A DNA stretch of 39,005 bases, from contig CACZRR010000074.1 of NCBI GenBank assembly GCA_902783595.1, positions 1-39,005 on the forward strand, given 5' to 3'. The stretch's first letter is position 1. Each line of letters starts with the position of its first letter. This stretch comes from an uncultured Bacteroidota bacterium (lineage in GTDB: Bacteria > Bacteroidota > Bacteroidia > Bacteroidales > P3). The notes beneath the pieces are model-generated. The model made no database searches. It saw only the letters and a list, made by a program, of their open reading frames with translations, and was not told where the DNA came from. Position numbers and translations under genes: made by a program. This document shows, one piece after another, positions 32,412 to 39,005 of this stretch.

Positions 32412-34463
32412 CTATTGGTATAGTTCGTTTAATGTTTTTACTTTCACCCTTACGCTGCTGACGTCGGCCTTGGGGTCGACGGGGACGAAGCGTGTCGTCA
32501 TTTTCTCGCCGACACGGAGGTCGACGAAGTTGCGGGTGAAGTGGCCGTCGATATGGGGGTCGGTGTCGACAAATACGTCGTAGAGGTCGCTGCCTGCTTT
32601 GAGCATCACCATGAAGCTGCCGTCGCTCTGCCACGCCTGGCTGACGGTGAATTTGGGATCGGGGTAGTGGCGGTCCTTGGGATAGATGCTGTAGTAGGCC
32701 TCCCATTTTTTTCTTTCCACTTTCCGCTCTCCATTTCCCTCTTGGAAAAGGGCTTGTGCGCGATAGTGGAGTGCTTTCCAGTTGCCGTAGAAGTCGATGG
32801 AGGACCACGATGCCACGGGCCAGCAGTCGTTGAGCTGCCAGTAGAGGGTGCCGTCGCAGCGCGGATCGGTGAGGTGGCAGAAGATGGCGTAGCCGGTGCC
32901 CCATGCCTGGAGGAGCTGGGAGACATAGACGAAATTGTCGAGGGAGAGGCTGCGGCTGTCGAAGCCGTAGTATTGGCGCATAGCCTTGTCGATAATCTGG
33001 AGGCCGCGGCCGTGCTTCTGATGGCTGCGGAGTGCCGGAGAGTCGATGTGCAGCTGGTCGGCGGGTATCACACGGCGCAGCGTGCTCATCATGGGATAGG
33101 ACTGGAATCCGTATTCGGACATGAAGCGGCCGGTCTTCTCCTTGTAGACCTCGAAAGGCTGCTCGCCCCACCACACGCCCCAGTAGTGGCTGTCGCCGTG
33201 GGTAACGCACTCGGGGTGTCCCCAGCCGTAGAGCGGCGAGGTGGTGATGTAAGGGCGCTGCAGGGGGTCGCAGTCGCGGACGGCTTTGGACAAGATGCTT
33301 GAGGTGCTGATGTTAGCGTTGGTGCCGGTATAGCCGAAGATGGTGTCCATGGCTTTCTCCAAACGGGTGCGCTGTTCGGGGGACCATTTGTAGACGTCCT
33401 GCCACCCCCAGTCTTCCCAGCCGTTCTTCACCTCGTTGTTGCCGCACCACAGCACCACACAGGGGTGACGGGCGATACGAGTGATATTCTGCCGCGCTTC
33501 TTCGTTTATCGATTCGAGCATGGTTTTCGTATCGGGATAGAGCATGGTGGAGAAGTTGAAGTCCATCCACACCATGAGCCCCAGCGAATCGCAGAGGTCG
33601 AAGAAATAGTCGTGCTCGTAGATGCCGCCGCCCCATACGCGCAGCATATTGAATCCGGCCTCCTTGCAGGAGGTGAGGAGGGTGCGATAGCGCATGCGCT
33701 GTGCCTCGTCGAGCACGGGAAAAGAATGCACGGGGATCCAGTTGGCGCCCTTGATGAAGAGGGGCTTGCCGTCGCGGTAGAAGGTGAATGACTGACCGAT
33801 GCTGTCTCTCTCCTGCCGGAGTTCTACTTTCGGAGTATTCGGAACACTCTGAGTATCCTGCGTATTTGGACATTTATCGGTGATATACACGGGCTTCCAG
33901 ATGCCGCAGGTGGGGAGCTTGGGTCCCCAATCCCACCCTTGCTGGTAGGGTGCGATGCGGGTGAAGGCGCGGCGGTCGGGCAGTGGGATGCCGTAGGCGT
34001 CTTCGAGGGTAGAGTCGAAGAGGGGGTAGAACTGCACCATGATGTCGTTGGCATACGCGGGGAGCGGGAAGACCCGCGTGACGAACATATTGGCTTCTTG
34101 TGCACCCATCCATTGTACGGGGTTCTCAATATTGTCGTAGAAGACGATATCGGATATGCCTGCGAGTCCTTCGAAGACCACCCAGAGGCTGTCGCCCTTG
34201 GGGAGGCGGCTGCGGTCGAGATGGCATACGTAGGTCCATTTGCGCTGTGCCACCCATTGCACGCTGTCCTCGTTGGTGGCGAGGTACGGGTCGGGTATGA
34301 TGCCCGCCGCCATGAGGTCGGTATGGATGAACCCCGGCACTGTGGCGGGGAGCCACTGGCCATTGTAGTCGTAGCGCCATTCGGTGAGGTCGTAGCGCTG
34401 CTCCTTGTGTGCGGAGCATGCTGCCAGCAGCAGCGACATCAGGATGAGGAGGAAACGCGTCAT
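32412..34463 (-). CDS. Compact GH2 beta-mannosidase lipoprotein (missing two domains)
   Basis: GH2 beta-mannosidases release mannose from manno-oligosaccharides. This 683-residue protein has a lipoprotein signal (LLLAAC, Cys16). The N-terminal sugar-binding sandwich, about residues 22-196, includes QQGWDWGPKLPTCGIWKPVY. The TIM barrel starts near residue 213 (KGANWIP, RVWGGGIYEHDYF). The acid/base is Glu344 in WCGNNE and the nucleophile Glu450 in MSEYGFQSYP. The family is usually about 850 residues. Here the Ig-like domain before the barrel and the one after it seem to be absent, replaced at residues 197-212 and about 573-595 by repeat-encoded linkers. The catalytic residues and last domain (DPKFTVSQAWQSDGSFMVML) remain, so it may be active. 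It is encoded downstream of rpmE2 after a terminator. Confidence 0.9.
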   Translation of the reverse strand: MTRFLLILMSLLLAACSAHKEQRYDLTEWRYDYNGQWLPATVPGFIHTDLMAAGIIPDPYLATNEDSVQWVAQRKWTYVCHLDRSRLPKGDSLWVVFEGLAGISDIVFYDNIENPVQWMGAQEANMFVTRVFPLPAYANDIMVQFYPLFDSTLEDAYGIPLPDRRAFTRIAPYQQGWDWGPKLPTCGIWKPVYITDKCPNTQDTQSVPNTPKVELRQERDSIGQSFTFYRDGKPLFIKGANWIPVHSFPVLDEAQRMRYRTLLTSCKEAGFNMLRVWGGGIYEHDYFFDLCDSLGLMVWMDFNFSTMLYPDTKTMLESINEEARQNITRIARHPCVVLWCGNNEVKNGWEDWGWQDVYKWSPEQRTRLEKAMDTIFGYTGTNANISTSSILSKAVRDCDPLQRPYITTSPLYGWGHPECVTHGDSHYWGVWWGEQPFEVYKEKTGRFMSEYGFQSYPMMSTLRRVIPADQLHIDSPALRSHQKHGRGLQIIDKAMRQYYGFDSRSLSLDNFVYVSQLLQAWGTGYAIFCHLTDPRCDGTLYWQLNDCWPVASWSSIDFYGNWKALHYRAQALFQEGNGERKVERKKWEAYYSIYPKDRHYPDPKFTVSQAWQSDGSFMVMLKAGSDLYDVFVDTDPHIDGHFTRNFVDLRVGEKMTTRFVPVDPKADVSSVRVKVKTLNELYQ
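32713..32738 (-). repeat. 7-base purine repeat inside the beta-mannosidase gene
   Basis: On the sense (minus) strand the units GGAAAT, GGAGAGC, GGAAAGT, GGAAAG follow one another. They encode part of GNGERKVERKKW at the junction where the second Ig-like domain is missing. The 13-mer GGAAAGTGGAAAG also occurs in pepD. Confidence 0.8.
33828..33875 (-). repeat. 9-base repeat inside the beta-mannosidase gene
   Basis: On the sense strand 9-base units such as CAAATACGC, AGGATACTC, AGAGTGTTC and CGAATACTC follow one another. They encode a three-residue periodic linker (PNT, QDT, QSV, PNT, PKV) at residues 199-213, exactly where the first Ig-like domain is expected. Confidence 0.75.
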
Positions 34464-34479
34464 ACCCTATATATTATAA

Positions 34480-34510
34480 GAAAGCCCCGTCATTGAGGGA
34501 CAGGGCTTTC
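34480..34510 (-). terminator. Terminator after rpmE2
   Basis: GAAAGCCC (34480-34487) pairs with GGGCTTTC (34503-34510), with further pairing inside. On the minus strand it is followed by a short T-containing stretch and sits between rpmE2 and the beta-mannosidase gene. Confidence 0.75.
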
Positions 34511-34546
34511 AGTGTAAAAATCTAAAACAAATTACTTTCTTTCTTT

Positions 34547-34810
34547 TTACTCAGCCTTCTTGGCATATTTCTTATACTTGTTCATGAACTTATCGACGCG
34601 ACCGGCGGTGTCGACGAGTTTCAGCTTGCCAGTGAAGAAGGGGTGCGAGGTGTTCGAGATTTCGAGTTTAACAACAGGATATTCCTTACCGTCGGTGTAG
34701 ACAACGGTCTCCTTGGTGTTGGCGCAGCTCTTAGTAAGGACCATGGTGTCGTTAGACATGTCTTTGAAGACCACCAGGCGATAGTTCTCGGGATGAATTC
34801 CTTTTTTCAT
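34547..34810 (-). CDS. rpmE2: 50S ribosomal protein L31, type B
   Basis: L31 bridges the large subunit to the small-subunit head. The 87-residue protein has the type B sequence: MKKGIHPENYRLVVFKDMSN, then LEISNTSHPFFTGKLKLVDT and the C-terminal GRVDKFMNKYKKYAKK. The paired Cys residues of the zinc-binding type A form are absent (only one Cys, in KSCANTKE), as in zinc-independent L31. It has its own promoter, a leader of about 70 bases with a hairpin, and a terminator, so it is a single-gene unit. In other bacteria type B L31 can be induced by zinc limitation; no Zur-like operator was recognised here. Confidence 0.95.
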   Translation of the reverse strand: MKKGIHPENYRLVVFKDMSNDTMVLTKSCANTKETVVYTDGKEYPVVKLEISNTSHPFFTGKLKLVDTAGRVDKFMNKYKKYAKKAE

Positions 34811-34829
34811 TTTCTTTTTTCCTTTTTGC

Positions 34830-34854
34830 CGTCTAACCCGTTTATTGTCAGACG
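34830..34854 (-). ncRNA. Hairpin in the rpmE2 leader
   Basis: CGTCT (34830-34834) pairs with AGACG (34850-34854), with partly paired bases inside. It lies in the transcribed leader of rpmE2, about 20 bases before the start, and is followed by a purine-rich stretch. It could be an L31 autoregulatory leader, but there is no covariation evidence here. Confidence 0.4.
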
Positions 34855-34887
34855 ATTGTTTATATTAGGTTTACTTTTTTCGTGTTG

Positions 34888-34895
34888 CAAAGATA
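34888..34895 (-). promoter_or_regulatory. -7 box of the rpmE2 promoter
   Basis: TATCTTTG on the minus strand fits TAnnTTTG exactly. Transcription from about 34882 would give a leader of about 70 bases. A matching TTTG box upstream is not clear. Confidence 0.7.
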
Positions 34896-34977
34896 CACAT
34901 TTTTTATGAACTGGAGAAATTTATTTCATTTAGACTATTTTTTTCTCCCGTGAAACCGCCGAAAACCATTTTTTTCG

Positions 34978-34985
34978 TATCTTTG
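34978..34985 (+). promoter_or_regulatory. -7 box of the pheT promoter
   Basis: TATCTTTG on the plus strand fits TAnnTTTG and lies 34 bases before the pheT ATG. The 209-base gap between rpmE2 and pheT thus holds two divergent boxes about 80 bases apart. Confidence 0.75.
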
Positions 34986-35019
34986 CAGTTTGAAATAACA
35001 GGAAGAAAAAAGTATAAAT

Positions 35020-37533
35020 ATGAATATATCATTTGATTGGCTTAAAGAGTATGTTGACATTGAGGGCATGACGCCTCAGGAACTTGACGACCTGCTGACC
35101 TTCAGTGGCCTAGAGGTGGACAGTTTGGAGAAGGTGGAGAGCATCAGGGGAGGCTTGGAGCATGTGGTGATCGCGCAGGTGCTGACCTGTGAGCCACACC
35201 CCGACAGTGACCACCTGCATCTGACCACCGTCGATGTGGGTACCGGCACACCGCTGAATATTGTCTGTGGCGCTCCCAATGTCGCTGCGGGACAGAAGGT
35301 GGTGTGTGCCCAGATAGGCACCAAGATATACACCTCGGAGACCGAATACTACGAGATCAAGAAGGGCAAGCTGCGCGGTGCCGTCAGCGAAGGTATGCTC
35401 TGTGCTGCCGACGAGCTGCAACTGGGATCGAGCCACGACGGCATCATGGTGCTGCCCGCCGACGCTCCTGTAGGCATGCCTGCCAAGGAGTATTTCCACC
35501 TCACCGACGATTACCTCCTTGAGGTGGCCATCACCGCCAACCGTATGGACGCCTGCTCGCACATCGGCGTAGCACGTGATGTGGTGGCTGTGAGGAACAC
35601 CCGCGAAGGGAAGCAGTTGTCCATCAAATGGCCGGAGGTTCCTGAACTACCCAAGGGCAGCGCAGCAGGACAGCCCATCACGGTAAGCGTCGAAGAGCCC
35701 GAGCTCTGCCCGCGCTACACAGGCGTCACGCTGCGTGGCGTGGAGGTAAAGGACAGCCCTGAGTGGCTGCAGAAGCGTCTGCGCACCGTGGGGTTGCGTC
35801 CCATCAACAATGTGGTCGACGTCACCAACTATATCCTCATGGAGGTGGGTCAGCCGCTGCATGCCTTTGACGCCGACCAGATTGAAGGAGGGAAGGTGAT
35901 CGTGAAACGTCTGCCGCAGGGTACGCCGTTCGTCACCCTCGACGGCGTGGAACGCAAACTCGACCAGCGCGACCTGATGATATGCAACGCCGGCGGAGGC
36001 GAACGCGTCGGAGGAGCGAACGTGCCTCAGCCGATGTGTATCGCCGGTGTCTTTGGCGGCCAGAAGAGTGGCGTCAAGCACGAGACAAAGAATATCTTCC
36101 TCGAGAGCGCCTACTTCAACCCTGTGAGCATCCGCAAGACCAGCCAGCGCCACGGCCTGAAGACCGACGCCAGCTACCGCTACGAGCGCGGCTGCGACCC
36201 CAATATCACCGTGTGGGCACTACGTCGTGCCGTGGCCCTTATCCAAGAGGTCGCCGGCGGCGAGGTATGTGGCGAGATGGTGGACCTCTACCCCAAGCCC
36301 ATCGAGAAGGCCGAGGTGGCGGTGAACTACCGCCGTATGTTTGACCTCATCGGCAAGGATATACCCCTCGACAAGGTGCACACGGCGCTGACGTCGCTGG
36401 ATATCGAGATTGTACGGGAGGACGCCGAGGGTATGCTGCTGCGGGTACCCACGATGAAGTGCGACGTCACCCGCGAATGTGACATCGTGGAGGAGGTGAT
36501 GCGTATCTACGGCTACAACAACATCACCTTTGACGAGCGGCTGAACAGCTGTCTGTCATACGGCAAAAAGCCCAATCCCATGAAGCTCAAAAATGCCGTG
36601 AGCGACTATCTGAGCTACAATGGCTTCAGCGAGATTATGAACAACTCGCTCACCAAGAGCGAGTACTATGACGGCAATGCCGACTTCGCCGCCGGGCGTT
36701 GCGTGCAGATCATCAACCCCCTATCGAAGGAGCTCAACGTCATGCGCCAGACGCTGCTCTACAGTGGCCTGGAGGTCATCAGCCGCAACCTCAACTACAA
36801 GATCAAAGACCAGAAACTCTACGAATATGGTCGCAGCTACGTGAAGACCAACGATGCCGCCGACAGCGAGCTGCCCGTCACCAAACGCTTCAATGAGACG
36901 CAGCATGTGAGCCTCTTCCTCACTGGCGACATGATGGGTGAGACCTGGAAGCAGAAGAGCCCGGAGGCCGACTTCTACTGGCTCAAGGCGCATGTGGGCA
37001 ATATCCTGAAACGCATGCGCGTCAACATGGGTCGCGTGGAGGTAAAAACCACGGAGCACAAATTCTTTGCCGAAGGGTTAGACCTGGTGATGCGCGACAG
37101 CAAGAAGACGCTGGGCACCATCGGACGCCTGGGTCGGGAACTGTTGAAGAAATTCGACATCAAGCAGGATGTCTACTATGCCGACCTCAACTGGGATCTG
37201 CTGCTGAAGCAGTACCCCACCAAGGAGGTGCTCTTCGAGGAGGTTCCCAAATTCCCCGAGGTGCGCCGCGACCTCGCACTGGTGCTCAAGAAGGACATCA
37301 CCTTCGCCCAGGTGGAGCAGGCCGCCCGCGGTGCTGAGAAGCGGTTGCTCAAAAGTGTTTCGCTTTTCGACGTCTACGAAGGCAAAGGTATCACCGAAGG
37401 CTTCAAGTCGTATGCCGTCAGCTTCATCCTGCAGGACAAGGAGAAGACCCTCGCCGACAAGCAGATTGAGGCCACCATGGGCAAGATACAGAAGACCCTC
37501 GAAAGCCAGCTGGGCGCCACTATCAGAGGATAG
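35020..37533 (+). CDS. pheT: Phenylalanine-tRNA ligase beta subunit
   Basis: PheT pairs with PheS to charge tRNA-Phe in the cytosol. The 837-residue protein has the N-terminal tRNA-binding OB domain, about residues 42-150 (HPDSDHLHLTTVDVG, VSEGMLCAADEL). The B3/B4 editing region includes RPINNVVDVTNYILMEVGQP and LHAFDADQI, followed by SAYFNPVSIRKTSQRHGLKT. The B5 domain is near DIVEEVMRIYGYNNI, and the C-terminal anticodon-binding fold ends the protein (FPEVRRDLALVLKKD). Between DLMICNA and PMCIAGVFGG there is a Gly-rich insertion, GGGERVGGANVPQ, that I do not recall from relatives. pheS is not adjacent. It has its own promoter and terminator. Confidence 0.96.
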   Translation: MNISFDWLKEYVDIEGMTPQELDDLLTFSGLEVDSLEKVESIRGGLEHVVIAQVLTCEPHPDSDHLHLTTVDVGTGTPLNIVCGAPNVAAGQKVVCAQIGTKIYTSETEYYEIKKGKLRGAVSEGMLCAADELQLGSSHDGIMVLPADAPVGMPAKEYFHLTDDYLLEVAITANRMDACSHIGVARDVVAVRNTREGKQLSIKWPEVPELPKGSAAGQPITVSVEEPELCPRYTGVTLRGVEVKDSPEWLQKRLRTVGLRPINNVVDVTNYILMEVGQPLHAFDADQIEGGKVIVKRLPQGTPFVTLDGVERKLDQRDLMICNAGGGERVGGANVPQPMCIAGVFGGQKSGVKHETKNIFLESAYFNPVSIRKTSQRHGLKTDASYRYERGCDPNITVWALRRAVALIQEVAGGEVCGEMVDLYPKPIEKAEVAVNYRRMFDLIGKDIPLDKVHTALTSLDIEIVREDAEGMLLRVPTMKCDVTRECDIVEEVMRIYGYNNITFDERLNSCLSYGKKPNPMKLKNAVSDYLSYNGFSEIMNNSLTKSEYYDGNADFAAGRCVQIINPLSKELNVMRQTLLYSGLEVISRNLNYKIKDQKLYEYGRSYVKTNDAADSELPVTKRFNETQHVSLFLTGDMMGETWKQKSPEADFYWLKAHVGNILKRMRVNMGRVEVKTTEHKFFAEGLDLVMRDSKKTLGTIGRLGRELLKKFDIKQDVYYADLNWDLLLKQYPTKEVLFEEVPKFPEVRRDLALVLKKDITFAQVEQAARGAEKRLLKSVSLFDVYEGKGITEGFKSYAVSFILQDKEKTLADKQIEATMGKIQKTLESQLGATIRG
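35990..36030 (+). repeat. Imperfect repeat encoding a Gly-rich insertion in pheT
   Basis: Two near-copies of a 15-16-base unit (CGGAGGCGAACG and CGGAGGAGCGAACG as cores) encode GGGERVGGANVPQ at about residues 325-337. It is in frame and leaves the rest of pheT intact. Confidence 0.55.
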
Positions 37534-37604
37534 CACTGCTGATCAGAGTGCTACAAGAAAAAGCAGGCTTATGGCGTTAATAGCTATAGGCCTGCTTTTA
37601 TTTT
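37531..37604 (+). terminator. Double hairpin terminator after pheT
   Basis: A first stem pairs TAGCACT (37531-37537, including the stop codon) with AGTGCTA (37547-37553). A second, stronger stem pairs AAAAGCAGGC (37559-37568) with GCCTGCTTTT (37590-37599), with further pairing inside, and is followed by ATTTT. The second is a typical intrinsic terminator and may serve the convergent mgtC-like gene as well. Confidence 0.88.
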
Positions 37605-37620
37605 AGGAACAATATGTCTA

Positions 37621-38091
37621 CTACTGCTTCGCGGGGTTGTCGTTGTCGCCGTGGCGGAGGCGTTTGATGTAGAGCTCGATGCCTTTGAGGCCCCAGTTGA
37701 TGAGGATGACGGCGGCGACGGCGATGAGCGCTTCGGCCCACATGCCGTAGCCACAGAGGCATCCCACTGCGGCGGAGCACCAGATGGTAGCCGCCGAGGA
37801 GAGGCCGTGGATGGTGAAGCCATCCTTCATAATGACGCCAGCGCCGAGAAAACCGATGCCTGTGACCACCTGGCTGAGGACACGCAGGTTGTCGTTGTTG
37901 ACGGGGCCTCCGGCGAGTTGTGCGCGCATGATGACGCCCTCGCTGATGAGGATGAAGAGGCAGGCTCCCACGGCCACCAGTGAGTTGGTAGTGAGACCCG
38001 CCTGGCGCTGCTTCAACTCGCGCTGTGTGCCGATGATGATGCCCGCGATGAGGGCGCAAACAAGGCGGAAGATGAATATTTCTAACGGCAT
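37621..38091 (-). CDS. MgtC/SapB-family membrane protein
   Basis: This 156-residue protein has about four to five membrane segments. The family motifs are GIIIGTQRELKQRQAGLTTN (the conserved Arg-Glu after the first segments), SLVAVGACLFILISE, VVTGIGFLGAGVIMKDG and HGLSSAATIWCSAAVGCLCG. It ends after a last segment, with a charged tail, and lacks the C-terminal ACT-like domain of Salmonella MgtC. Family members have been linked to magnesium homeostasis and to control of ATP synthase; here the role is only inferred. It is the last gene of the yebC-rsmI run, 41 bases after rsmI, and converges on pheT. Confidence 0.9.
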   Translation of the reverse strand: MPLEIFIFRLVCALIAGIIIGTQRELKQRQAGLTTNSLVAVGACLFILISEGVIMRAQLAGGPVNNDNLRVLSQVVTGIGFLGAGVIMKDGFTIHGLSSAATIWCSAAVGCLCGYGMWAEALIAVAAVILINWGLKGIELYIKRLRHGDNDNPAKQ

Positions 38092-38132
38092 AGGGCTTTC
38101 TTTTTTACGGCGGATTATACAAATAAACGAAG

Positions 38133-38804
38133 CTACGCCGTTTTTCCGGCGAGGATGACGACGATTTCGCCTTTCACTTCTTTCTGCCGGAAGTGGGCGA
38201 GTACGTCGGCCAGGGTGCCGCGTGCCGTCTCGGCATGCAGTTTGCTGATCTCGCGGCTGACGGAGACCTGGCGCTCAACGCCGAGCACAGCGGCAAGTTC
38301 TTCCATCAACTTTACGAGGCGGTAGGGACTCTCGTAGACAATCATGGTGCGTTCCTCAGCGGCAAGGGCGTTGATGGCTGTCTGGCGTCCTTTTTTGTGC
38401 GGCAGAAATCCGAGGAATACGAAGCGGTCGCACGGCAGTCCGCTGTCGATGAGTGCGGGGACAAACGCCGTTGCTCCCGGGAGACACTCCACCTCGACAC
38501 CTTCTTTCAGTGCCTCGCGCACCAGGAGAAAACCGGGGTCGGAGATGCCTGGCGTACCGGCGTCGGTGATGACCGCCAGCGTGGTGCCAGCCTTCAGCCG
38601 TTCCACCAGTGCGGCCACCGTCTGGTGCTCGTTGAAGATATGGTAACTCTGCAGAGGGGTGTCGATGCCGTAGTGCTGCAGCAGCACGCGGCTGGTGCGT
38701 GTGTCCTCGGCGAGGATGAGGTCGACAGACTTGAGAACCTCGACGCCACGATAGGTCATGTCGCCGAGGTTCCCAACAGGTGTCGGAACTAAAAACAGTT
38801 TCAT
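38133..38804 (-). CDS. rsmI: 16S rRNA (cytidine1402-2'-O)-methyltransferase RsmI
   Basis: RsmI methylates the ribose of C1402 in 16S rRNA. The 223-residue protein has the tetrapyrrole-methylase fold with the motifs LVPTPVGNLGDMTYRGVEVL, LILAEDTRTSRVLLQHYGI, VITDAGTPGISDPGFLLV, LPGATAFVPALIDSGL and FLGFLPHKKGRQ. The protein is shorter than E. coli RsmI (286 residues) and ends soon after EIVVILAGKTA, so the C-terminal extension is missing, as in the short form. The start is directly adjacent to the yebC stop, with no gap, so the two are translationally coupled. Confidence 0.95.
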   Translation of the reverse strand: MKLFLVPTPVGNLGDMTYRGVEVLKSVDLILAEDTRTSRVLLQHYGIDTPLQSYHIFNEHQTVAALVERLKAGTTLAVITDAGTPGISDPGFLLVREALKEGVEVECLPGATAFVPALIDSGLPCDRFVFLGFLPHKKGRQTAINALAAEERTMIVYESPYRLVKLMEELAAVLGVERQVSVSREISKLHAETARGTLADVLAHFRQKEVKGEIVVILAGKTA

Positions 38805-39005
38805 TTATTCCTCCTCGAAGTCGTCGGGGATTTCCATGTCGTGGTAGACATTGGTCACATCGTCGTCCTCTTCGAGGATGCCGATGACCTTCATGACCTT
38901 GCGGATCGTCTCGGTGTCGACCTGGCGTAGGGTATTGGGGATGCGCTGCAGTTCGGCGCTCTCGCACTCGATACCTTTCTGCTCGAGCATCTTCACCATG
39001 TTGCC
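38805..39005 (-). CDS. YebC/PmpR family protein, 3' part
   Basis: Only the last 66 residues are in the window, read from the right edge (GNMVKMLEQKGIECESAELQ onward). The segment AELQRIPNT, followed by an Asp-rich stretch (ILEEDDDVTNVYHDMEIP), matches the C-terminal domain of YebC/TACO1 proteins. These act as translation factors for polyproline stretches or, in some bacteria, as regulators. It directly precedes rsmI. Confidence 0.88.
   Translation of the reverse strand, partial: GNMVKMLEQKGIECESAELQRIPNTLRQVDTETIRKVMKVIGILEEDDDVTNVYHDMEIPDDFEEE

Noticed and set aside
33313..33873. Open frame of 186 codons on the minus strand in another frame of the beta-mannosidase gene, starting MSKYAGYSECSEYSES
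   Set aside because: Its N-terminus is just the 9-base repeat read in another frame, and the rest is a shadow of the GH2 barrel.
32412..34463. Beta-mannosidase as a pseudogene
   Set aside because: The frame is open throughout, and the lipoprotein signal and both catalytic Glu residues are kept. The domain losses are in frame.
34480..34510. Another member of the GGGACAGG repeat family
   Set aside because: The hairpin contains GGGACAGGG, but its pairing partner is GAAAGCCC/GGGCTTTC, and its place after rpmE2 fits an ordinary terminator.

Overview
The window comes from a GC-rich member of the Bacteroidales (phylum Bacteroidota). Four kinds of sequence evidence point there: type IX secretion genes (porU, porV) and a cargo protein with a C-terminal sorting domain; promoters of the Bacteroidota form TAnnTTTG, several with a TTTG box about 19-20 bases upstream; very few Shine-Dalgarno sequences before the starts; and a short primary sigma factor of the Bacteroidota type. 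The genus cannot be told from the sequence. No rRNA, tRNA, CRISPR array, prophage or transposase gene was seen, so this is mostly a core chromosomal region.

Layout. 1-1540: the 3' part of a pepD-type dipeptidase and a convergent msrA, sharing a hairpin terminator. 1641-9587 (+): porU-porV-ispF, then clpS-nfeD-floA, then an unknown exported protein. 18492-9596 (-): a long one-strand run guaB, tandem-parvulin foldase, parvulin-like lipoprotein, surA, moxR, an unknown exported protein, panB. 18493-19196: a 700-base gene-free stretch with a strong promoter at each end and several repeats. 19197-21049: a type IX cargo protein and a convergent membrane protein. 21228-30026 (+): tlpA-like lipoprotein, outer-membrane protein, ribF, omega-amidase, mutS2, ffh, folD. 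30099-32206: a small lipoprotein, rpoD and rsmG. 32412-34810 (-): a compact GH2 beta-mannosidase and rpmE2. 35020-37533 (+): pheT. 39005-37621 (-): yebC (cut by the window edge), rsmI, mgtC-like.

How they fit together. Envelope biogenesis is the main theme. PorU and PorV attach type IX cargo at the cell surface, and the protein at 19197 is such a cargo. The three SurA/PpiC-like proteins in the guaB run are the kind of periplasmic chaperones that outer-membrane and type IX components need. A TlpA-like thiol-redox lipoprotein sits beside a beta-barrel protein. The remainder is housekeeping: translation and RNA modification (pheT, rpmE2, rsmG, rsmI), protein targeting (ffh), transcription (rpoD), cofactors (ispF, panB, ribF, folD), GMP synthesis (guaB) and quality control (clpS, mutS2, msrA).

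The most unusual signal is a set of short imperfect tandem repeats with units of 7, 9, 10, 11 or 14 bases. They lie between genes and also inside reading frames (pepD, the beta-mannosidase twice, and possibly pheT). The beta-mannosidase seems to have lost both of its immunoglobulin-like linker domains, and each junction carries such a tract. A second repeat family, quasi-palindromes of the form GGnACAGG...CCTGTnCC, is clustered between 18.58 and 21.18 kb.
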